A program made the position numbers and the translations under genes. A DNA stretch of 60,607 nt from an uncultured Parabacteroides sp. Lineage in GTDB: Bacteria > Bacteroidota > Bacteroidia > Bacteroidales > Tannerellaceae. How positions within the stretch are numbered: position 1 is the first letter of the stretch; the number at the start of each line of letters is the position of its first letter. The stretch spans positions 1 to 60,607 of the forward strand of contig CALCST010000020.1 of assembly GCA_937894065.1 (NCBI GenBank). Direction: 5' to 3'. Positions 54,091 through 60,607 of the stretch are shown here, in pieces. The notes below the pieces were generated by a model. It was not told the origin of the DNA, did not search any database, and worked only from the letters and a program-made list of their open reading frames with translations.

Positions 54091-54909
54091 TTATAAATTT
54101 ATTTCTCCATCAAATACATGAGTAGCTTCGCCTGTCATTATAACCTGATTTGTTTTGTTTTTCCATTCTATGCTAAGGCTTCCTCCATCCATGTTTATTA
54201 TAACCGGACTGTCTTTTGATACCAATCCTTTGTTGATTGCTGCAACAGCTGTTGCGCATGCTCCGGTGCCACATGCAAATGTAATTCCGGAACCTCTTTC
54301 CCAAACTCTCATTCTTATTGTGTTATTGCCTGTTATTTGAGCAAATTCAACATTCGTTCTGTCCGGGAAGAATTTATGGTTTTCTATCATTGGTCCGATT
54401 TCTGACAAATTTACTTCTTCAATATTATTAGTAAAAACTACATAATGCGGATTACCCATAGAAATACTGGAACCGGAAAATTCCATACCATTGTCTAAGC
54501 GTATTTTCAGTATGTCTGATTTTATTTCAGGATTGCCCATATCAACTGAAACTTTTTTTACAACTTTATCTTCAATAATAAGTTTCAGATATTTGATTCC
54601 TGAATTAGTGTCTAAAGAAATGTCTTGTTTATTTGTCAATCCATTTTCATAAACAAATTTACCAATACATCTGGATGCGTTTCCACACATTTTTGCTTCT
54701 GAGCCGTCCGAATTAAATATGCGCATACTGAAATCTGCTATATTAGATTTACCTATCAGGACTAATCCGTCAGATCCAATACCTGTATGGAATTTACTCC
54801 ATTTGATAGCCAATTCAGTTGGGTTGCTGATTGTCTGTTTGGTGGTGTCAACGTAAATATAATCGTTTCCTGCACCATGCATTTTGCTAAACCTTATTTT
54901 ATTTGTCAT
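54091..54909 (-). CDS. dapF: Diaminopimelate epimerase
   Basis: A 272-residue cofactor-independent racemase converting LL- to meso-diaminopimelate for lysine and cell wall. MHGAGNDYIYVDT start, first catalytic Cys in KMCGNASRCIGKF, second in GITFACGTGACATAVAA, and DRTNVEFAQI between them. Operon with dapL; promoter at 54959. Confidence 0.95.
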   Translation of the reverse strand: MTNKIRFSKMHGAGNDYIYVDTTKQTISNPTELAIKWSKFHTGIGSDGLVLIGKSNIADFSMRIFNSDGSEAKMCGNASRCIGKFVYENGLTNKQDISLDTNSGIKYLKLIIEDKVVKKVSVDMGNPEIKSDILKIRLDNGMEFSGSSISMGNPHYVVFTNNIEEVNLSEIGPMIENHKFFPDRTNVEFAQITGNNTIRMRVWERGSGITFACGTGACATAVAAINKGLVSKDSPVIINMDGGSLSIEWKNKTNQVIMTGEATHVFDGEINL

Positions 54910-54958
54910 ATTATAATGTATTTGGCTATAAAGCTATCTTTTTGCTTTTAGTTTTTCG

Positions 54959-54966
54959 CAAATATA
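54959..54966 (-). promoter_or_regulatory. -7 box of dapF-dapL
   Basis: TATATTTG on the minus strand, 49 bases before the dapF start. Confidence 0.55.
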
Positions 54967-55194
54967 TTACGTTTTGGAATATAAAATACTTTTTTTCTGT
55001 TAATCGTTATTTAAAAACTTGCTTTGTTTTACTTTGTAATAATATTCGTTTATTTTGTTGTGTTTTGTTTGGATTTTAGATTAAATACTAATTAAGTGTT
55101 ATTAAGGTGGGCTGTTTTTTATCTTTTTGGATATATAGATTAGGATAGATAAAATAAGATAAAATTGTAATAAGAGATTTAAGAAACAAAATAT

Positions 55195-55240
55195 AAAAAT
55201 AGGTCCGAACCCACGAATATGTAGAACCGGACCTATTTTT
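55195..55240. terminator. Terminator after the TPR gene
   Basis: AAAAATAGGTCCG pairs with CGGACCTATTTTT; both strands end in a T-run. It serves the minus-strand gene at 55293. Confidence 0.9.
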
Positions 55241-55292
55241 GTCTAGGGTCGAACGTAATAAAACGTATGTTCAAACCTATATTAAAACAGTT

Positions 55293-56024
55293 TTATTTAA
55301 GAGTTGCAGCAATAGCATCAACTAATTTTTTAGCATTTGCATTGTTTGGATTAAGTTCCAATGCTTTATCCAAATAGCCCTTAGCTTCTTTCAATTGTGC
55401 ATCAGCTTTTGCTTTTTCTGTATTATATTTATCAGGATCTGAAGTTGCAAGAGGATGGATTTCGTTTAATTTTGTTGCTCCAGCATTATAAAGCATACCA
55501 CCTAAACTTTGATAAGCTCCTTCCTGATGTTTTTTGTTTGAAGAGTTCAGAACTGCTTTATACATTCTTGTTGCAGTTTCAATATCACCTTTTTTCTGTG
55601 CAGCCTGTCCTTGTTTTATACCGTAGGCATATAACATTTTTTCAAGATTTGCATTTCCTGGCAAAGCTTTTAATCCGGCTTCAACAGTGTCAAAAAATTC
55701 TTCTGTCTTATTCAGATTGCGGTAAGCCATTGCTTCTCCTGTATATGAATCGTCCAGATTGTAATTGAATTTAACAGCCATATCGAAATATTTTGCTGCT
55801 TCAGCATAATTCTTTGCTTGATTTGCGCAAAAACCGCAATTAAAGATACGGACTGTGTCTTTGTATTCGGTTAGTTTCAAGTATTCTCCATACTTGGCTA
55901 AAGCTTCTGTGTAGTTTTTTGCATTCAATGCAGCGTCACCGTCTGCTTTCAACTTCTCAATATCTTGTGCAAATGCACTTCCAATTCCAAGGCAGAATGC
56001 CACTAATAATACTATTTTTTTCAT
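55293..56024 (-). CDS. Periplasmic TPR protein
   Basis: A 243-residue protein with a signal peptide (MKKIVLLVAFCLG to AFAQ) and tetratricopeptide repeats (DAALNAKNYTEALAKYGEYL, NQAKNYAEAAKYFDMAVKF, GYLDKALELNPNNANAKKLV). Cysteines in IFNCGFCANQ are unusual for an exported scaffold and may bond. Partner unknown. Single gene with a strong terminator. Confidence 0.88.
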   Translation of the reverse strand: MKKIVLLVAFCLGIGSAFAQDIEKLKADGDAALNAKNYTEALAKYGEYLKLTEYKDTVRIFNCGFCANQAKNYAEAAKYFDMAVKFNYNLDDSYTGEAMAYRNLNKTEEFFDTVEAGLKALPGNANLEKMLYAYGIKQGQAAQKKGDIETATRMYKAVLNSSNKKHQEGAYQSLGGMLYNAGATKLNEIHPLATSDPDKYNTEKAKADAQLKEAKGYLDKALELNPNNANAKKLVDAIAATLK

Positions 56025-56219
56025 GGTTTTATAAATTGATATTTGTTATGTGTCCATAAAGTTAGAAATTATATTTTATTCCCAAAACCTTATGGCGAGT
56101 TTTTTTGTTATTTATATTATATAGGATATATATATAATGTATTTCCCGCATTTTATAGGCTTTTTGTAACAAATAATTATATCTAGTTCCTCATTAATTC
56201 AGAAATGTTTTTACTCTGT

Positions 56220-57359
56220 TTATTTAACAAAAGCTTTATGGAATCTCATAATTTGCTCTGTTGTATCTTGTATATGTTTGGCAGTATATTCACAATCCAT
56301 AGCTTTTTCAATTTCTACGGGTGATTTATGTATACTCCAATATGCAGTCAGGCCTTGTTCCAATATTTGTTGGTCTGCTTCTTCTGTGTTCCCGGATAAA
56401 GCTATAACAGGAATGTTGAATTTGTTGGCATGGTTTATTATTCCGCTGATGGCTTTTCCAGATTTTGTCTGTTTGTCAAGTTTTCCTTCTCCGGTTATAA
56501 TCAAATCTGCATTTTGGATAATGGAATCAAAATTCATGAATTGCAGAATGAATTCTATGCCGGATGTAAGAGTTGCATTAAGGTAAGAATGGAAAATACC
56601 TCCTAAACCGCCGGCATCACCGCTTCCTTCAACTTTCTGTATGTCTATTCCTTTTTCTTTATTGATAATGGAAGCTATGTTTTGCAGTCCGTCATCCAAA
56701 TGTTTTACCATTTCCGGATTTGCTCCTTTTTGCGGCGCGAAAATATATGCAGCTCCGTTTTCTCCATAAAAAGGATTCTTAACGTCTGTAATAATATTGA
56801 ATGAGCATTCTTTAATAACTTCATCAATATTTGAAGAATCAATATGATATACTTCAGTTAGATTATTACCGGAAATATTTATATTGTTACCTTTCTTATC
56901 AATGATTCTGAATCCTAGAGCTTGCAACATTCCCAATCCTGCATCATTTGTTGCACTTCCTCCAATTCCTATAATGAAATTCTTACAACCTTTTTTTATG
57001 GCGTCAAGAATCATTTCTCCTGTTCCATATGTATTGGTCAACATAACATTTCCCGGCTTATATGGAATCAGAGACAGACCGCTCGCAGCAGCCATTTCCA
57101 TGAATGCCGTATCGTTACTTATTCCATATTGGGCATTGATTATTTCTCCCAAAGGATTGTGAACTTTCACATCAACAATATGTCCGTCGCTGTGTGTCAT
57201 CAGTGATTCAACTGTGCCTTCGCCTCCATCTGCAATAGGTAGAACAACAGTGTTACATTCAGGATATATATTATGAATACCTTTTTCCACTGCTTTCCCA
57301 AGTTCTGCTGAAGACAATGAACCTTTGAAAGAATCAATGGCTATGACTATTTTATTCAT
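56220..57359 (-). CDS. Glycerate kinase (GarK/GlxK family)
   Basis: A 379-residue kinase for glycerate. IVIAIDSFKGSLSSAELGKA start, PIADGGEGTVESLM, IIGIGGSATNDAGLGMLQAL, GAAYIFAPQKGA and DLIITGEGKLDKQTKSGKA all match the family. The ATG at 57359 is chosen: the longer frame to 57401 overlaps the hairpin at 57393. It feeds glycerate into glycolysis. 180 bases separate it from the next gene. Confidence 0.92.
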   Translation of the reverse strand: MNKIVIAIDSFKGSLSSAELGKAVEKGIHNIYPECNTVVLPIADGGEGTVESLMTHSDGHIVDVKVHNPLGEIINAQYGISNDTAFMEMAAASGLSLIPYKPGNVMLTNTYGTGEMILDAIKKGCKNFIIGIGGSATNDAGLGMLQALGFRIIDKKGNNINISGNNLTEVYHIDSSNIDEVIKECSFNIITDVKNPFYGENGAAYIFAPQKGANPEMVKHLDDGLQNIASIINKEKGIDIQKVEGSGDAGGLGGIFHSYLNATLTSGIEFILQFMNFDSIIQNADLIITGEGKLDKQTKSGKAISGIINHANKFNIPVIALSGNTEEADQQILEQGLTAYWSIHKSPVEIEKAMDCEYTAKHIQDTTEQIMRFHKAFVK

Positions 57360-57392
57360 ATAGCAATAATTGTTATGTTGGATTATAAACCA

Positions 57393-57430
57393 AAGGTTCA
57401 TGGAGTTTTATTTAAAAATCCATGAACCTT
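57393..57430 (-). terminator. Hairpin after the alkaline phosphatase gene
   Basis: AAGGTTCATGGA pairs perfectly with TCCATGAACCTT. It lies between the phosphatase stop and the glycerate kinase start; weak T-tract on the minus strand. Confidence 0.7.
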
Positions 57431-57453
57431 ATATATTATGTATGAATAATCAA

Positions 57454-59148
57454 TTATTTATTCAAATAAGAACTAAGTTCCTGTGGTAAATAGAATGTAT
57501 TGTTCTTGTCTACATAAACAATGACAGAATTAAGACGAATTTCTTCATTACCTTTCTTGCCAACTTTCACAATGTTTGTAAAAGGATTAATAGTAAGCTG
57601 TTTTTTCTTGTTCTTTACAACAAGAGTAGGGAAAGACTTTTCGTCTTTAGCAGGAACAATTTCATATTTGAAATCTTTGAATACTTCGCTGTGTTTAGCA
57701 AAATTCTTGTTGCTAAGTTCGTCAAGTTTGTTTCTGTCAAATCCGAATAATGCGCATAAATAAGCATTCATTTCGATATTTGTGTTCATACCAATTGGTA
57801 GAGTATTCTCCGGATGATAAGCGGCCAGGAAAACTTCTTCACCAGTGTGTCCGCCTGTTGTGAATCCGATGCATGAACGTTCTGTGATTATTTTAGCCAT
57901 GAAACCATTCAAAGCATCGCTATACAAAGAAGATAATGATTCATTGCCTCTTTCATTTTCTGGAATAGGACTGTTCTTATAGTCTTTGCAATGATTCAAT
58001 GCGTTCAGTTCCTGTTCTGTCAATTCAAAACCTGCATATTCTCTGAAAACTTCCTGAACTTCAGAGTTTGGCACACTGTTTACTTTCTTTGCCAAGCCAT
58101 CAGCTGTAAGTTTGAATAAAGATAGTTGGTGGAACAGCTGGTCTTTTGTTAGTTTGTCATATCCTTTACAGCTACTACGTCCGATGCTCAAACCGCTGTT
58201 TCCGTGGTCTGGCATAATTACTACAGCTGTTTCTTTATTCTGGCGAGCAAATTCGAGAGCAACTCCGCAAGCACGGTCGAAAGCTAACAGGTCAGAAACA
58301 ATACCAACCGGGTCGTTGGCATGTGCAGCCCAGTCAACTTTACTTCCTTCAACCATCAGGAAGAAACCGTTCTCGTTCTTTGACAACTTTTCAATAGCTG
58401 TTTTTGTCATTTCCTCAATTGAAGGTTGTTCTTCTGGATTACGGTCAATGTCATAGTTCATTTCTCTTTCACAGAACAAAGCCCACATTTTGTCGTTTTT
58501 GTCAGAACGCATACCTTTAAGATTATCTTTATATACGGAATATCCGTTTGATTTCAGATAAGATTCGCATTCTTCAGGCAGCAAACTTGTACCTCCACCG
58601 ATAACCACGTTTAAGTCATTGTGAGCCATTTGGCGTGAAATCCAGTCGTAACGTCCGCGATTGTAGCTGTGAGCGGAGCAATCGGCAGGTGTTGCATGCG
58701 GGAACTCGCAAGTAAACACAAGTCCTGTTGATTTCCCTTTCAGTATTTTTGCTGCTTCCAATACAGTAGTCAACGGCTGATAAGCTCTGCTTGAATCCAT
58801 AGGATAAATATCATTTCCTGGGTCTGCTACCGGATAAGTTGAAACATAACCGGTTCTGCTTGGATAACCGCTCATATAGCAAGACGTTGTAGGAGCAGAA
58901 TCACCAATAGGAGCATTGGATGAATGAGTTCTTACTGTACCGCAAATATAAGGGTCGATATTCAGATTTGGCTTGTCCGGATTTTCATACCATTGAATCC
59001 ATCTCGCCAAAGAAACAGATGACAGAGAAGTTCCATCCGGAATTAATACTATTACATTCTTTACCGGCTTTACATCTTCCGGCTTGATAGCATTTGATGG
59101 CATTGACACAATAGTCAATAATGCTAATAGAAGAAGAATTCTTTTCAT
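57454..59148 (-). CDS. Alkaline phosphatase
   Basis: A 564-residue exported phosphomonoesterase (signal peptide MKRILLLLALLTIV to SNA). Metal and catalytic regions: VIVLIPDGTSLSSVSLARW, the nucleophile region IGDSAPTTSCYMSGYPSRTG (Ser after Asp), EGSKVDWAAHANDP, VIMPDHGNSGLS and FTTGGHTGEEVFLAAYHP. Predicted periplasmic, releasing phosphate. The ATG at 59148 starts the signal peptide. 50 bases downstream of the aminopeptidase gene. Confidence 0.92.
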   Translation of the reverse strand: MKRILLLLALLTIVSMPSNAIKPEDVKPVKNVIVLIPDGTSLSSVSLARWIQWYENPDKPNLNIDPYICGTVRTHSSNAPIGDSAPTTSCYMSGYPSRTGYVSTYPVADPGNDIYPMDSSRAYQPLTTVLEAAKILKGKSTGLVFTCEFPHATPADCSAHSYNRGRYDWISRQMAHNDLNVVIGGGTSLLPEECESYLKSNGYSVYKDNLKGMRSDKNDKMWALFCEREMNYDIDRNPEEQPSIEEMTKTAIEKLSKNENGFFLMVEGSKVDWAAHANDPVGIVSDLLAFDRACGVALEFARQNKETAVVIMPDHGNSGLSIGRSSCKGYDKLTKDQLFHQLSLFKLTADGLAKKVNSVPNSEVQEVFREYAGFELTEQELNALNHCKDYKNSPIPENERGNESLSSLYSDALNGFMAKIITERSCIGFTTGGHTGEEVFLAAYHPENTLPIGMNTNIEMNAYLCALFGFDRNKLDELSNKNFAKHSEVFKDFKYEIVPAKDEKSFPTLVVKNKKKQLTINPFTNIVKVGKKGNEEIRLNSVIVYVDKNNTFYLPQELSSYLNK

Positions 59149-59198
59149 ACCCAATTAATCGTTATATTATTGTTTAATGTTTAGAATACGTATTTGTC

Positions 59199-60371
59199 TT
59201 ATAACATATGGATTTCTTCAGGGAAAATAGTCAGTTTTTCCGAACCGTTTGCTGTAACAAGAAAACTGTTTTCTATTCCTACAGCACCGACTCCGGGAAT
59301 AACAAACTTAGGTTCCAAGGCGAAAATCATATTTTCTTCAAGGATTTCCTTTGAGCGAGGTGTAAGAACAGGAAGCTCATTTATTTGTAGTCCTATTCCG
59401 TGGCCTACGAATTTAGCCTGCTGTTTGGTGCCCATGAAATAAGCTTCAAGCTTCTCTTTCTCTACTATTCTTGCCGCAATATTGTATAATTCGGAACAAA
59501 GGGCGCCCGGACGAGTTGCCAAAGCTATTTCTTCCTGAATTTCTAATGCAACTTGATGAGCTTTATATGCCAGTTCTGTAAGTTTTCCGACAGAAAAAAC
59601 TCGAGTCATATCAGTCATATATGCAGTATAGTTTCCTGCCATATCCACCATTATGGCTGTTCCTTCTTTAAGCAGAGTTCCGTTTGCGCCCAATGGACAT
59701 GAAATGTCAACTCCGGCTCCACCAAGAGCAAAGTCGAATGGGGAAGGAGCTTCCGCATTTTCTCCGGCAAGAAGGCTTCCCATAAATATATCCATATTTG
59801 CACCGAAAGCACGGAATAATCCAATAGAACCATTCTTTCTCATGCAATGTTCTATCTCAAACTGGAATTCCAGGTCAGTCATTCCAGGCTTGAAGCAGTT
59901 AGGGATTTCTCTGTAAGTTGCAGCATGTTTTGCGGCGGATATTCTTGTTTGGGAAATTTCATGTGGAGTTTTAACTCTTCGGATATTTCGCATCAGGCTT
60001 GTTGCGTTTCCTGTTTCTTGAGGATTGAAGATATTTTGCAGCCTAGTATATTCTGAGTAAGTTAGTTCATCAGCTTCAAGAAGAAGTTTTTCCGGTAGTT
60101 TTATTCCATATTTCTCAAACATTTCCGGAAGTTGTTCTGGCTTGCGGATATAAACTAAATTATTCCCTTTAAGGTCATTCGGACGTTTAATAAATAACCA
60201 TGGTTCTCCTTCTACAGGAAGATAGAAGTAACCATTATACATTTGTCCGGTTACGTAGAATAAATTGACACCGGCAGACAATAAGCATCCGTCTGCATTT
60301 ATTTCTTTCAGAGCTGTTTGTATTCTATTCCATTTAATTCGGAAGTCATCAATTAAACTTTCGTTTATCAT
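59199..60371 (-). CDS. M24-family Xaa-Pro aminopeptidase-like protein
   Basis: A 390-residue cytoplasmic metallopeptidase. A creatinase-like N-terminal domain (WNRIQTALKEINADGCLLSA) is followed by the pita-bread domain with all five metal ligands: Asp pair in MVDMAGNYTAYMTDMTRVFS, His in GHGIGLQINELP, Glu in NMIFALEPKFVIPG and GAVGIENSFLV. It probably removes the N-terminal residue before proline. Upstream of and possibly co-transcribed with the phosphatase gene. Confidence 0.9.
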   Translation of the reverse strand: MINESLIDDFRIKWNRIQTALKEINADGCLLSAGVNLFYVTGQMYNGYFYLPVEGEPWLFIKRPNDLKGNNLVYIRKPEQLPEMFEKYGIKLPEKLLLEADELTYSEYTRLQNIFNPQETGNATSLMRNIRRVKTPHEISQTRISAAKHAATYREIPNCFKPGMTDLEFQFEIEHCMRKNGSIGLFRAFGANMDIFMGSLLAGENAEAPSPFDFALGGAGVDISCPLGANGTLLKEGTAIMVDMAGNYTAYMTDMTRVFSVGKLTELAYKAHQVALEIQEEIALATRPGALCSELYNIAARIVEKEKLEAYFMGTKQQAKFVGHGIGLQINELPVLTPRSKEILEENMIFALEPKFVIPGVGAVGIENSFLVTANGSEKLTIFPEEIHML

Positions 60372-60525
60372 CTTCTGTTCTCTTTTCTTTTTTGTTGCCG
60401 TAAAGATAAGGATAATTATGCGCTTGCTTTATTGTTTGGAAATATTTTTGAATGATGTAACGAAATATTATTATGATTGAAATATAGACAAAACGGTTGG
60501 TAGATTTTGGTATTTATATAAACAA

Positions 60526-60557
60526 AAAGAGAACCTGCTTCACAGCAGATTCTCTTT
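60526..60557 (-). terminator. Terminator of the tRNA gene
   Basis: AAAGAGAACCTGCT pairs with AGCAGATTCTCTTT with one mismatch around a TCAC loop; on the minus strand it is followed by TTTTGTTT. Confidence 0.8.
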
Positions 60558-60559
60558 TG

Positions 60560-60607
60560 AGCCTCTTGTCGGATTCGAACCAACGACCCCGAGATTACAA
60601 ATCACGT
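60560..60607 (-). tRNA. tRNA-Thr (anticodon UGU), 3' part only
   Basis: The minus strand reads an anticodon loop TTTGTAA (anticodon TGT), variable loop, T-arm GTTGG-TTCGAAT-CCGAC and the acceptor 3' strand AAGAGGC, with no encoded CCA. The 5' half lies beyond the window. The visible anticodon stem CGTGA/TCTCG contains one T-T mismatch. Confidence 0.85.

Larger units (their letters stand above)
54910..55292. other. Intergenic region: dapF promoter, AT-rich spacer, terminator
   Basis: Holds the dapF -7 box (54959-54966) and the terminator at 55195-55240. The part between (about 54970-55190) is very AT-rich and shows no open frame or hairpin of note. Confidence 0.6.

Noticed and set aside
57360..57401. 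A longer glycerate kinase start
   Set aside because: It runs into the hairpin at 57393-57430, and the family start motif follows the ATG at 57359.

Overview
This window comes from a member of the Bacteroidales, most likely Bacteroides in the broad sense. The grounds are recurrent TAnnTTTG promoter boxes, start codons without Shine-Dalgarno sequences, SPII lipoprotein signals, Bacteroidales-type families (6-bladed beta-propeller lipoproteins, GG-leader RiPP precursor, DapL) and a low GC content. The species cannot be named from the sequence alone. No rRNA, CRISPR array or insertion sequence was seen; a partial tRNA-Thr gene lies at the right edge.

Region 1 (1-12.4 kb) is AT-rich and accessory. 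It is an array of broken and intact cassettes of the form [TPR / membrane / C-terminal HTH-like regulator] - [operator-promoter] - [exported cargo]. Two regulator copies (1037-2812 and 5320-7095) encode identical 591-residue proteins. The operator-promoter occurs four times (126-232, 2819-2925, 7102-7208, 12151-12257). Each copy has two GTGTCMRGT half-sites exactly 69 bp apart, and the second starts exactly 37 bp before the last G of the TAnnTTTG box. Each copy lies directly downstream of a regulator gene or of a decayed regulator 3' end. Cargo comprises a small lipoprotein, a RiPP precursor, an outer-membrane barrel and four beta-propeller proteins. Fragments of a glycosyltransferase, a barrel gene, a propeller gene and regulators show repeated recombination. 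This is the best candidate in the window for an undescribed system.

Region 2 (12.6-29.6 kb) holds two RND efflux loci. The first is adaptor - permease - TolC - second permease - TPR protein; both permeases carry a non-canonical proton-relay set. The second is a divergent AraC regulator facing a canonical adaptor - AcrB-type permease - OprM-type outer-membrane factor operon.

Region 3 (29.7-45.2 kb) holds argB with a tandem ABC ATPase, aspA, an orphan Card1/Can2-like CARF nuclease, a PMCA-type calcium ATPase, a CPA2 antiporter with a stress-protein-like tail, glgB, mannose-6-phosphate isomerase, a TPR protein and an MscS channel.

Region 4 (45.3-60.6 kb) is almost entirely minus strand: an ECF sigma factor with a candidate anti-sigma and two exported proteins, a TIGR01212 radical SAM protein, the tight operon phoH-purC-menG-aroE, dapF-dapL, a periplasmic TPR protein, glycerate kinase, alkaline phosphatase, an M24 aminopeptidase and the tRNA. 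Most genes in regions 3 and 4 are ordinary housekeeping genes bounded by clear hairpin terminators. Three copies of a GTTGACAAGG/CCTTGTCAAC palindromic element are dispersed at 12.4, 13.8 and 46.3 kb.
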